The translations under genes were made by a program, and so were the position numbers. From assembly GCA_944392065.1 (NCBI GenBank), contig CALXVO010000013.1:1-17982 (forward strand): a stretch of DNA of 17,982 nt, in the 5' to 3' direction. This DNA is from an uncultured Clostridia bacterium. GTDB taxonomy: Bacteria; Bacillota; Clostridia; TANB77; CAG-508. Shown piece by piece: positions 7,335 to 14,317 of this stretch (its first letter is position 1; each line of letters starts with the position of its first letter). Below the pieces are notes generated by a model. The model saw nothing but the letters and a program-made list of their open reading frames with translations, made no database searches and was not told the DNA's origin.

Positions 7335-8651
7335 ATGTCAAACAATAAACAAAAAAATATTAGATGTTCTTTTTGTGGAAAATCACAAGAAGAAGTAGAT
7401 AGAATTATTGCTGGACCAGGAGTATATATTTGTAGTGAGTGTGTAAAAGTATGTTCAAATATAGTGGAAGATGATTTATATGAAGAAGCAGAGATGACAT
7501 ATACTTTAGCAGATAAGGAAGAACTTCCTAATCCAGCCGAAATAAAAGAAGTTTTAGATACGTATGTAATCGGGCAAGAAGAAGCTAAAAAAACATTATC
7601 GGTTGCAGTATATAATCATTATAAACGTATTAATAGTAAGGAAGAAAACGATAAAGATGATGTAGAACTTCAAAAAAGTAATGTACTATTATTAGGACCT
7701 ACAGGTTGTGGTAAAACACTTCTAGCACAAACACTTGCTAAAATATTGAAAGTACCATTTGCTATAGCAGATGCTACAACTCTTACAGAAGCAGGCTATG
7801 TAGGAGAAGATGTGGAGAACATATTGCTAAAATTAATACAAGCTGCAGATTATGATGTGGAAAAAGCAGAAAGAGGAATTATATATATCGATGAAATTGA
7901 TAAAATTTCTAGAAAATCCGAAAACCCATCTATTACAAGAGATGTAAGTGGGGAAGGTGTACAACAAGCTTTATTAAAAATAGTAGAAGGAACAGTGGCT
8001 TCTGTACCACCACAAGGAGGAAGGAAACATCCACATCAAGAATTTATTCAAATAGATACTTCTAATATATTATTCATCTGTGGAGGAGCTTTTGAAGGAC
8101 TTGAGAAAATAGTAAAAGATAGAATAGGAAAGAAATCCATAGGATTTGGAGCTGTAATAGATAGCAATAAAGATATTGATAAATACAAAGTATTTGAACA
8201 GTTATTACCACAAGATTTATTAAAATTCGGTTTAATTCCAGAGTTTGTAGGACGTTTACCAATTATAGCCACATTAGAAGAATTAGATAGAAATGCATTA
8301 ATTGATATTGTAACGAAACCAAAAAATGCTTTAGTAAAACAATATAAGAAATTATTTAAAATGGATAATGTAGACTTAGAGTTTGAACCAGAGGCATTAG
8401 CACTAATAGTAGACAAAGCAATCGAAAGAAAAACAGGTGCTAGAGGACTTCGTTCTATTATAGAGGAAATAATGAGAGATATTATGTTTGAGATTCCATC
8501 CAATCCAAAAATAGAGAAATGTATTATTACAAAAGAAACCGTAGCAAATGGCGAACCACCTAAAATTATTATAAATAATAATAGAGAAGTACCAAAAAAG
8601 ATAAACTCTAATAAAAGAGTTACAACAAAGAAGAATGCAACTACTGCTTAA
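7335..8651 (+). CDS. clpX: ATP-dependent Clp protease, ATP-binding subunit ClpX
   Basis: ClpX is the hexameric AAA+ unfoldase that selects, unfolds and threads substrates into ClpP. The 438-residue length is normal. A C4 zinc-binding domain starts the protein (Cys11, Cys14, Cys33, Cys36). Walker A GPTGCGKT is at 121-128, the pore loop GYVG at 154-157 and Walker B IIYIDEID at about 182-189. The RKH loop is at 230-232 and the ClpP-docking IGF loop at 269-271. All residues needed for working with ClpP are present, which fits clpP directly upstream. The start has AAAGGA (7322-7327) seven bases before it. The C-terminus is a basic, Asn/Lys-rich tail. Confidence 0.97.
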   Translation: MSNNKQKNIRCSFCGKSQEEVDRIIAGPGVYICSECVKVCSNIVEDDLYEEAEMTYTLADKEELPNPAEIKEVLDTYVIGQEEAKKTLSVAVYNHYKRINSKEENDKDDVELQKSNVLLLGPTGCGKTLLAQTLAKILKVPFAIADATTLTEAGYVGEDVENILLKLIQAADYDVEKAERGIIYIDEIDKISRKSENPSITRDVSGEGVQQALLKIVEGTVASVPPQGGRKHPHQEFIQIDTSNILFICGGAFEGLEKIVKDRIGKKSIGFGAVIDSNKDIDKYKVFEQLLPQDLLKFGLIPEFVGRLPIIATLEELDRNALIDIVTKPKNALVKQYKKLFKMDNVDLEFEPEALALIVDKAIERKTGARGLRSIIEEIMRDIMFEIPSNPKIEKCIITKETVANGEPPKIIINNNREVPKKINSNKRVTTKKNATTA

Positions 8652-8653
8652 AA

Positions 8654-8908
8654 GTGGATAAGATATGGATTATTTATAGTGGTTTTACTAGATTTACGTT
8701 GTCTTTCCGATTAAAAGACGTTAACGCTAAATTATGGGCTGTTGTATTAACATTAGCAGTATTAATGGTTGTTGGTGGTTTATATGTTACCTTCTATCCT
8801 GGTGCTCTAATTTTAACATTAGGAGTAATTGTTTTAATTTATGCAATTATGGACTTAATAGAGAGTTTTATCTTTATGAGAAATATGAAGGATGTATTAT
8901 CTCAATAA
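8654..8908 (+). CDS. Possible truncated HdeD/DUF308-like membrane protein
   Basis: The frame opens at GTG two bases after the clpX stop and gives 84 residues. After about 25 polar residues come two hydrophobic helices (roughly 28-48 and 51-72) with YPGALILTLGVIVLIYAIMDLIES between and within them. This resembles the repeating helix pairs of HdeD/DUF308 membrane proteins, which are usually about twice as long or more. No ribosome binding site precedes the GTG, and the frame is closed by stops about 45 bases upstream. It may be a remnant of a longer gene that lost its N-terminal half, or a small protein translated by coupling with clpX. I cannot decide between these from sequence alone. Confidence 0.45.
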   Translation: MDKIWIIYSGFTRFTLSFRLKDVNAKLWAVVLTLAVLMVVGGLYVTFYPGALILTLGVIVLIYAIMDLIESFIFMRNMKDVLSQ

Positions 8909-8926
8909 AAAAATTGCCTAAATCAC

Positions 8927-8955
8927 TTGAAATGCATATAAATATATGTTAAAAT
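8927..8955 (+). promoter_or_regulatory. Promoter for secG
   Basis: TTGAAA (8927-8932) and TAAAAT (8950-8955) have a 17-bp spacer, and a TG one base before the -10 gives an extended -10. Just downstream the word GTTAAAAT recurs at about 8980, with GTTAA...TTAAC symmetry, but no regulator can be named. Confidence 0.5.
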
Positions 8956-9014
8956 ATTTATTGTTACTAAAATAAAAAGTTAAAATTTATTAACATGAAA
9001 TTGAGGATAGATAA

Positions 9015-9047
9015 TTGTTAGAAAAATTTATAGAAGCTTTAGCTTAA
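9015..9047 (+). CDS. Possible ten-codon leader peptide before secG
   Basis: A TTG codon at 9015 has GAGG (9003-9006) eight bases upstream and reads ten codons to a TAA at 9045-9047, encoding LEKFIEALA after the start. It ends just before the secG Shine-Dalgarno (GGAGG, 9050-9054), so translational coupling is conceivable. Short frames of this kind also arise by chance. Confidence 0.2.
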   Translation: MLEKFIEALA

Positions 9048-9059
9048 ATGGAGGTCAAA

Positions 9060-9311
9060 ATGATAGAAATAATTAGAAATATAGTATTAGTTATATATGT
9101 AATAGACTGTATTGCGTTGATTATACTTGCAACAGTTCAAGCAAAAGATACAAGTGGAGCTTCACAAACTGTTACGGGTGCAGCAGCAAATAACTTTTAT
9201 GAGAGTAATAAAGGTAGAACAAAGGAAGGTAGACTTAAAAGATTTACCATCATTTCAGGAGTTTTATTTGTAATACTTGCAGTAGTACTTTCAATCTTAT
9301 TTGTAATGTAG
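9060..9311 (+). CDS. secG: Protein-export membrane protein SecG
   Basis: SecG is the small accessory subunit of the SecYEG translocon. The 83-residue protein has the expected two helices (about 5-26 and 62-82). They are separated by a Gly/Ala/Ser-rich loop (QAKDTSGASQTVTGAAANNF) and a basic stretch KGRTKEGRLKRF. Two in-frame ATGs exist; the one at 9048 overlaps the Shine-Dalgarno GGAGG (9050-9054), so the ATG at 9060 is the true start. The next gene is rnr, the usual Firmicute neighbour; smpB, often third in that set, does not follow here. A strong hairpin with a T-run ends the gene's transcript or attenuates rnr. Confidence 0.9.
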   Translation: MIEIIRNIVLVIYVIDCIALIILATVQAKDTSGASQTVTGAAANNFYESNKGRTKEGRLKRFTIISGVLFVILAVVLSILFVM

Positions 9312-9328
9312 GATATTTATTGTATAGA
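9301..9328 (+). promoter_or_regulatory. Candidate weak promoter for rnr at the end of secG
   Basis: TTGTAA (9301-9306) and TATAGA (9323-9328) have a 16-bp spacer. If it is used, transcription would start near 9335 and the rnr message would begin almost exactly with the hairpin at 9340. This is inference from weak matches. Confidence 0.25.
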
Positions 9329-9339
9329 AATAGATTTCG

Positions 9340-9375
9340 GAACATATATAACTTTATTATATATGTTCTTTTTTT
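9340..9375 (+). terminator. Rho-independent terminator between secG and rnr
   Basis: A perfect 11-bp stem (GAACATATATA at 9340-9350 and TATATATGTTC at 9358-9368) encloses a 7-base loop and is followed at once by seven T residues (9369-9375). The rnr ribosome binding site starts two bases later, so no promoter fits between this hairpin and rnr. Confidence 0.8.
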
Positions 9376-9392
9376 AGAAAGAAGGTTTGTAT

Positions 9393-11354
9393 TTGAGTAA
9401 GAAATTGGATAAAAATAAATTAGAAAAAATTTATAAAAAAATGAATAAAAAGAAGTCAAGTATAGATAAGAAAAGTGAAATTAATAAGGCTAGAAAAAAA
9501 ATCAACGTAGAAAAATCAAAAAGACAAGATTTTAAGAGCAAAGTAAAAGATAGTAAAAATCTAAAATCAAAAGTAAAAGAAGATAGTAAAATATTTGATT
9601 TAGAGAAAAATACAGTTGTTGGAACTTATCAAAAAAGTAGAAATTTTGGTTTTGTTATTCCAGATGATAAAAAGCTTGGCTCCGATATTTATATTGCAAA
9701 AAAAGATGCAATGAAGGCAAAGAATAATCAAAAAGTAGTGGTGGAAATTACCAAACTTCCTAAGAAAGACAAAAGCGCAGAAGGAAAAATAATAGAGATA
9801 ATTGGCTATATAGACCAAGCAGGTGTTGATATGATGTCTTTAGTAAAAGAATATGATTTGCCTTATGAATTTCCAGAGCCTGTTCTAAAAGAAGCAAAGA
9901 AAATAAATCAAGAAGTAGATGTAAAGGATATAAAAAATAGAAGGGATTTGCGTAATCAAGAAATCTTTACGATTGATGGAGAAGATGCTAAAGATTTAGA
10001 TGATGCTGTAAATGTGGAAAAATTAGAAAATGGTAATTATCAATTAGGAGTGCATATTGCAGATGTTAGCCATTATGTAAAAGAAGGTTCTTTTTTGGAT
10101 AAAGAAGCAATTTTACGAGGAACAAGTGTCTATATGCTAGATAGAGTAATACCAATGCTTCCTGTAGAATTATCTAATGGAATCTGTAGTTTAAATGCAG
10201 GTAAAGATAGATTTGCTATTTCGTGTGTTATGGAAATTAATCCAAAAGGACAAGTTGTTTCTTCCGATATTTTTAAAAGTGTAATCAAAGTAACAGAAAG
10301 AATGAGTTATACCAGTGTACAAAAAATATTAGACAATTCTGATAAAGAGATTATCAAAAGATATACTGATTATATAGAGCATTTTAAACGAATGGAAGAA
10401 TTAGCTCATATTTTAAAGAATAGAAGAGCAAAAGAGGGAAGTTTAAATCTAGATATTCCAGAAACAAAAGTTATTTTAGATGAAAGAGGAATAGCCATAG
10501 ATATTAAAAAATATGAATTAACATTTGCTAATGAAATAATCGAACAATTTATGCTAACTGCAAATGAAACGGTTGCAGAAAAATTCTATTGGTTGGAAGC
10601 TCCTTTTATTTATAGAGTGCATGAAGCACCAGATATGGAAAAAGTAACGGAGCTAAATAAGTTTTTGTTTAATTTAGGATATCGAGTAAAATGCAATAAA
10701 GAAGAAGTTCATCCAACTGCTTTTGCAGATGTGCTAGAAAAAATAAAAGGAAAACCGGAAGAAATGGTCATCTCTAACTTAGTGTTAAGAACGCTAAAAG
10801 TGGCAAGATATGAAAGTGAAAATAAAGGACATTTTGGTATTGCAAGTAAATACTATTGTCATTTTACTTCACCTATTAGAAGGTACCCAGATTTATTTAT
10901 CCATCGCATTATATCAAATTACATGAAAGAGGGTTATAACCTATCTGAGGAAGAAATAGAAAAGTATAAACAGCAAGCTACCAAATATGCAGAAACATCT
11001 TCGGAAAGAGAAAAAATAGCACAAAAAGTAGAACGAGAAAGTGTAGACATCAAGATGGCAGAATACATGGAAAGTCATATTGGAGAGGAGTATCATGGAA
11101 TTATTTCAAGTATTACTTCGTTTGGAGTATTTGTCGAGTTAGAAAATACGGTAGAAGGTATGATACGATTTGATAAATTAGGAGATGAGTACTTTATCTA
11201 TGATGAAGATAGAAAAACGCTTTTTGGAGAGAAAACAAAGACAATGTATCATATTGGAGATAAAATTAATATACGTGTCATTCGAGCAGATAAGCTATCT
11301 AGACAAATAGATTTTGAAAAAGTTGTGGAAGAAGAAGAGGAGAAAGAAGAATAG
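9393..11354 (+). CDS. rnr: Ribonuclease R with shortened, lysine-rich N-terminus
   Basis: RNase R is a 3'-5' exoribonuclease that degrades structured RNA. The protein is 653 residues from the TTG at 9393, against about 780 in Bacillus subtilis. The order is a lysine-rich segment (about 1-74, roughly one third Lys), one cold-shock/OB domain beginning VVGTYQKSRNFGFVIPDD (about 75-135), and the RNB domain with DGEDAKDLDDA, whose Asp residues at 198-204 bind the catalytic metals. A C-terminal S1 domain follows (about 570-645), then an acidic tail. The N-terminal helix-turn-helix and first cold-shock domain of typical RNase R are missing. A TTG at 9387 is only one base from GAAGG (9381-9385); the TTG at 9393 is seven bases away and is preferred. 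Expression must pass the hairpin at 9340-9375 or start just before it. Confidence 0.94.
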   Translation: MSKKLDKNKLEKIYKKMNKKKSSIDKKSEINKARKKINVEKSKRQDFKSKVKDSKNLKSKVKEDSKIFDLEKNTVVGTYQKSRNFGFVIPDDKKLGSDIYIAKKDAMKAKNNQKVVVEITKLPKKDKSAEGKIIEIIGYIDQAGVDMMSLVKEYDLPYEFPEPVLKEAKKINQEVDVKDIKNRRDLRNQEIFTIDGEDAKDLDDAVNVEKLENGNYQLGVHIADVSHYVKEGSFLDKEAILRGTSVYMLDRVIPMLPVELSNGICSLNAGKDRFAISCVMEINPKGQVVSSDIFKSVIKVTERMSYTSVQKILDNSDKEIIKRYTDYIEHFKRMEELAHILKNRRAKEGSLNLDIPETKVILDERGIAIDIKKYELTFANEIIEQFMLTANETVAEKFYWLEAPFIYRVHEAPDMEKVTELNKFLFNLGYRVKCNKEEVHPTAFADVLEKIKGKPEEMVISNLVLRTLKVARYESENKGHFGIASKYYCHFTSPIRRYPDLFIHRIISNYMKEGYNLSEEEIEKYKQQATKYAETSSEREKIAQKVERESVDIKMAEYMESHIGEEYHGIISSITSFGVFVELENTVEGMIRFDKLGDEYFIYDEDRKTLFGEKTKTMYHIGDKINIRVIRADKLSRQIDFEKVVEEEEEKEE

Positions 11355-11368
11355 ACTTTCTCCTTTTC
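11334..11368. terminator. Terminator overlapping the end of rnr
   Basis: GAAGAGGAGAAAG (11334-11346) pairs with CTTTCTCCTTTTC (11356-11368) over 13 positions with one G-T wobble, around a 9-base loop. The right arm supplies the T-rich tract. The left arm is also the code for the acidic tail of RNase R. It lies between convergent genes and may serve both strands. Confidence 0.6.
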
Positions 11369-11553
11369 TATACTACAAAATTAGGAACAATTAAGCAAAA
11401 TACTGCTAAGATATATAAAAATATTCCAACACTCTTATTATTATTTTCTCTATATTCCAAATAGCCGGTAATAGCTGTTTCAATACAAGCATAAATTGAA
11501 GTTAAAAATATTACAATTTCCATTTTATCAAAATCCTTTCTTTTATAATTCAT
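11368..11553 (-). CDS. Tiny two-helix membrane protein of unknown function
   Basis: This minus-strand frame of 61 residues has two hydrophobic segments (IVIFLTSIYACIETAITGYL and SVGIFLYILAVFCLIVPNFVV). A polar turn YRENNNK lies between them, and it ends right after the second helix. That hairpin layout suggests a real small membrane protein. The start may be the ATG at 11553 (weak AAAGG about 11 bases upstream) or the ATG at 11523, which gives 51 residues and follows AGAAAGGA by ten bases. I do not recognise a family. It converges with rnr, and its stop lies in the shared terminator. The strand above it, 11554-11625, has no clear promoter. Confidence 0.5.
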   Translation of the reverse strand: MNYKRKDFDKMEIVIFLTSIYACIETAITGYLEYRENNNKSVGIFLYILAVFCLIVPNFVV

Positions 11554-11625
11554 AGTTTTGTTTGCCTTTAATTTTAGAATATGAATTGTAACATAGTAAA
11601 GCTTTTTTAACTTTCCTTCTCTTTT

Positions 11626-11787
11626 GGTTACTAGATAATGGTTTTCAAAAAAGCATGTCCTGCAAACGGGATGTACTAATTAAAAAATCTCGCTTCGTCC
11701 CGACTTAAGCTCCCTGCTTCGCTCATTTTTTTAATTAGTACATCCCTGCGCGGACTTAATATTTTGCATAACCATTATCTAGTAACC
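11626..11787. repeat. Nested inverted-repeat element 3 (gerAC 3' end)
   Basis: The outer arms 11626-11643 and 11770-11787 are a perfect 18-bp inverted repeat. The right arm contains the last codons and the stop of gerAC, so part of the gene end is mirrored 130 bp away. The inner arms 11668-11687 and 11727-11746 are a perfect 20-bp inverted repeat (GGGATGTACTAATTAAAAAA and its complement). The 39-base loop holds two copies of GCTTCG (11692-11697, 11716-11721). It could end the gerAC transcript. No open reading frame is inside. Confidence 0.75.
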
Positions 11788-13017
11788 TCTTTTGAAGTAT
11801 TTACAAGTAAATAGCTTGAATTTAGCTCTACATCTACGTTAACTTTAAAAAATGCATCTTGATAATGATGAAGCCAATTGTAATCCTCCCAATCTGAATT
11901 ATAGTTAAAATACTTTAAAGCATATAAGCCAAAACCATCTATATCAGCATGAAGATTTTTGGAGGTCTTATATAAATAGGAAGAAATATTTTTTTCTAGG
12001 TAATTTTCAGAATAGCTTTCAATACTAGAAACAACTTCTTCATTATCTAAATCAATATTACTATTCATGGAATGCATTCTAGCAACTATTTTTATATCAG
12101 AAGTAATATAGGGAGAACTATTTACCAAAAACAAAGAATTTTTGGTGTCTTTTTTTAATTCAATATATAGATCAATATTCTCCAATTCCTCAATTGGGCT
12201 AGGGATTTGAATTTGTGCATTTTGCAATTTATTAGAAATAATTAAATGACAGATGGATTCTAGCCCATTTAATTCTCCTACAAATTTGTCACCATTGAAT
12301 ACAGCAAGTCCCATTGTTTCAATACTATGTTCGCCAGTAATAGGAGTTTCGCCAGCAGTATAGGATGAATCGATAGAAGAGGAGTTGGTATGCGTATCTT
12401 CCGTATTAACAGAACCCAGAATTGCAACAGGTTCTAAAGTATTTGAGTTAATTGCCGTAAAAAATTCGTTGCAAGTTATACTTTCTGTGTATCCTGTATA
12501 TTCACTAGAAGAAGGGGCAATATCATAATATCTTGCAGATACTTTATCTAGTACAGGAGCAGAGTATTCTAAAAATGAAGAAGCATCACATTTGCTAATG
12601 ATAATATTGGAGTCTGTTCGAAATTGAATATCATTTGTTAACGTATATAGATATTCACTAATTCCGTTTGGAAGCTAGTTCTTCGGAAATAACTAATACT
12701 TTACAATGCGATAAATTTACTTCTTTGCCAAGATAACTATTAAATAATGCTATACCAGTACTAATAGAGGAACATTCAATAGAATTTACAACAGCAGAAG
12801 AAGATTGTGCAGAACTGCTAGAGCCACCTTCGCCACCATTAGGTATAGAAATTTGTAAGCTTAGTTTTAAAGCATTGTCTTTACCAACATCTAGTCCAAT
12901 GGCTACTACATAAGCTAAATTATCAATCCCCTGTATACCATAATAACTAGAACTAGTGACAATGAGTAAAACGGTTAATATAAAGATAGCAAAGAATTTT
13001 TGTACTTTGTAATTCAT
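11775..13017 (-). pseudogene. gerAC: Germinant-receptor C subunit, Ger(x)C family, single frameshift
   Basis: The C subunit of a GerA-type receptor is normally a lipoprotein outside the spore inner membrane. The first part (13017 down to about 12670) has a signal-like helix, then IDNLAYVVAIGLDVGKD and HCKVLVISEELAS, all typical. It stops early at 12658. The next frame resumes at once with NGISEYLYTLTNDIQFRTDSN and stays open to 11775, ending with the family's DIDGFGLYALKYF...WEDYNWLHHYQDAFF. Removing one base of the AAA (12667-12669) would restore about 413 residues. The usual lipobox Cys is absent: the region reads IVTSSSYYG. The start has AAAGGA seven bases upstream. It is the last gene of the operon, 181 bp after gerAB. 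The frameshift could also be a sequencing error. Confidence 0.8.
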
Positions 13018-13041
13018 AATATATTCCTTTCTTATTTTTTT

Positions 13042-13179
13042 GCAAACAATGTATGTTTTAAATTTTTATTTCCGGCCCCCAACATCGTACAAACTGTAAC
13101 AGCTTCGCTTAACAGTTTGTAAACTTGTCGGTCCCCACCTTAAGCACTCCAATAAAAATTTAAAACATATATTGTTTGC
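13042..13179. repeat. Nested inverted-repeat element 4 (between gerAB and gerAC)
   Basis: The outer arms 13042-13070 and 13151-13179 are 29 bp each with one mismatch, the longest in the window. The tip has TACAAACTGT (13088-13097) and ACAGTTTGTA (13112-13121), a perfect 10-bp hairpin, with AGCTTCGCT in the loop. The unpaired flanks are C-rich (GGCCCCC and GGTCCCC). It fills most of the 181-bp gerAB-gerAC gap and would form within an operon transcript. GCTTCG is also present in the loop of element 3. Confidence 0.75.
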
Positions 13180-13198
13180 TATAAATTGTAAATTGTAA

Positions 13199-14296
13199 CT
13201 ATTTTTTTAGTTTCATCGAATGTTTCTTTTTCACATTTGCGAAAATCAATACTAAAGTAAAAATACCAAAGATGAGAAACAAAGTTCCATATTTATAAAA
13301 AGCATTTGCAATTGCTTCAAAATTAAACAGTCCATTTAATACCATTGCTAGAACAAATATAATAGTTGCCACAGAAATACCTAAATATTTTGGTTCCTTT
13401 ATATTTGTTAATTTTTTTAAAATACTTAATATAAACATAATGCCAATATTGATAAAAGACATAAGTGCTAGTGTCCATATAAATATAAAGATTGCTTCAG
13501 GTCTTTCTAAAAAGGCACTTAACCTACTATTGATAATAATAAAGTAAATAGGAGAAAGCCTGCTTATAGAAGCAATGTCTGAAAAAGCAAAAATCAATAT
13601 AGTTATGGATAAAATTAAGAAAATACCACAGATAAGAACAGACCATAATGTAACTTTAGAAGTATCTTCTTTTTTATTTAGCATTGGCGAAATGAAAAAT
13701 AAAAAGAATAATCCATTAAAAGCAAATATGTTGCTAGCGCCGGTTAAGAAAATTTTATCTAAACCATCTGCAAAAATAGGTAAAGAACGTTCAATTTTTA
13801 ACATATCGGCAACGAAAATAAAAGTAAACAAAATACTAAATAATGCAATAGGAACAATTATGGTATTTGTTTTGATAATTGATTTTTTTCCAATAATATT
13901 TGCTACCACACCAATAAATAGAAACAGAAATAGAATAAAGGAGATAGGATAGCTTGGAAAATAGACTAATAGTAAATTATGAGAAAACATTCTTGTTAAA
14001 AATACAGTTTCAAAAATAAGATAAAGAATGCATAATGTACCAATTAGTATTTTTAAAGGTTTACCTCCTACATATTCGGAAATATCAATAATATCTAAAC
14101 CAATAAAATTCTTTAAAAGCTTTAATATTAAAACTACAAATATTAAAACCAGAATGAGTATATAAATTGTGTTTAGAATAGAAGCGGTTCCAGAATTGTT
14201 TAAAATCATTTGTGGTAAATCTAGTACAATGTGATTTACGAAAATGACTACCATTAAACAAATTGCTTCAAAATTACCTAGTTTACTGTAATCCAT
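13199..14296 (-). CDS. gerAB: Germinant-receptor B subunit, GerAB family permease-like protein
   Basis: The B subunit is a ten-helix membrane protein of the amino acid/polyamine transporter superfamily that senses small-molecule germinants in the spore inner membrane. The 365-residue length is typical. About ten hydrophobic segments are visible, and the stretch LSPIYFIIINSRLSAFLERPEAIFIFIWTL (in the C-terminal half) carries the family's FLERxEAIFIxxW pattern. Its reading frame is intact, unlike its neighbours. The ATG at 14296 follows AAAGGA by about eight bases, 21 bp after the gerAA stop. The operon order A-B-C is the canonical one. The germinant cannot be read from sequence. Confidence 0.9.
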   Translation of the reverse strand: MDYSKLGNFEAICLMVVIFVNHIVLDLPQMILNNSGTASILNTIYILILVLIFVVLILKLLKNFIGLDIIDISEYVGGKPLKILIGTLCILYLIFETVFLTRMFSHNLLLVYFPSYPISFILFLFLFIGVVANIIGKKSIIKTNTIIVPIALFSILFTFIFVADMLKIERSLPIFADGLDKIFLTGASNIFAFNGLFFLFFISPMLNKKEDTSKVTLWSVLICGIFLILSITILIFAFSDIASISRLSPIYFIIINSRLSAFLERPEAIFIFIWTLALMSFINIGIMFILSILKKLTNIKEPKYLGISVATIIFVLAMVLNGLFNFEAIANAFYKYGTLFLIFGIFTLVLIFANVKKKHSMKLKK

Positions 14297-14317
14297 ACCA
14301 AATTCCTTTCTTAAAAA

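Noticed and set aside
8048..8503. 151-codon open frame on the minus strand inside clpX
   Set aside because: It is antisense to the conserved ClpX AAA+ domain, Ser/Ile/Asn-rich, and has no family signature; it is a shadow of clpX.
13575..13952. 125-codon plus-strand frame opposite gerAB
   Set aside because: It is fully antisense to the intact gerAB frame with no independent signal.
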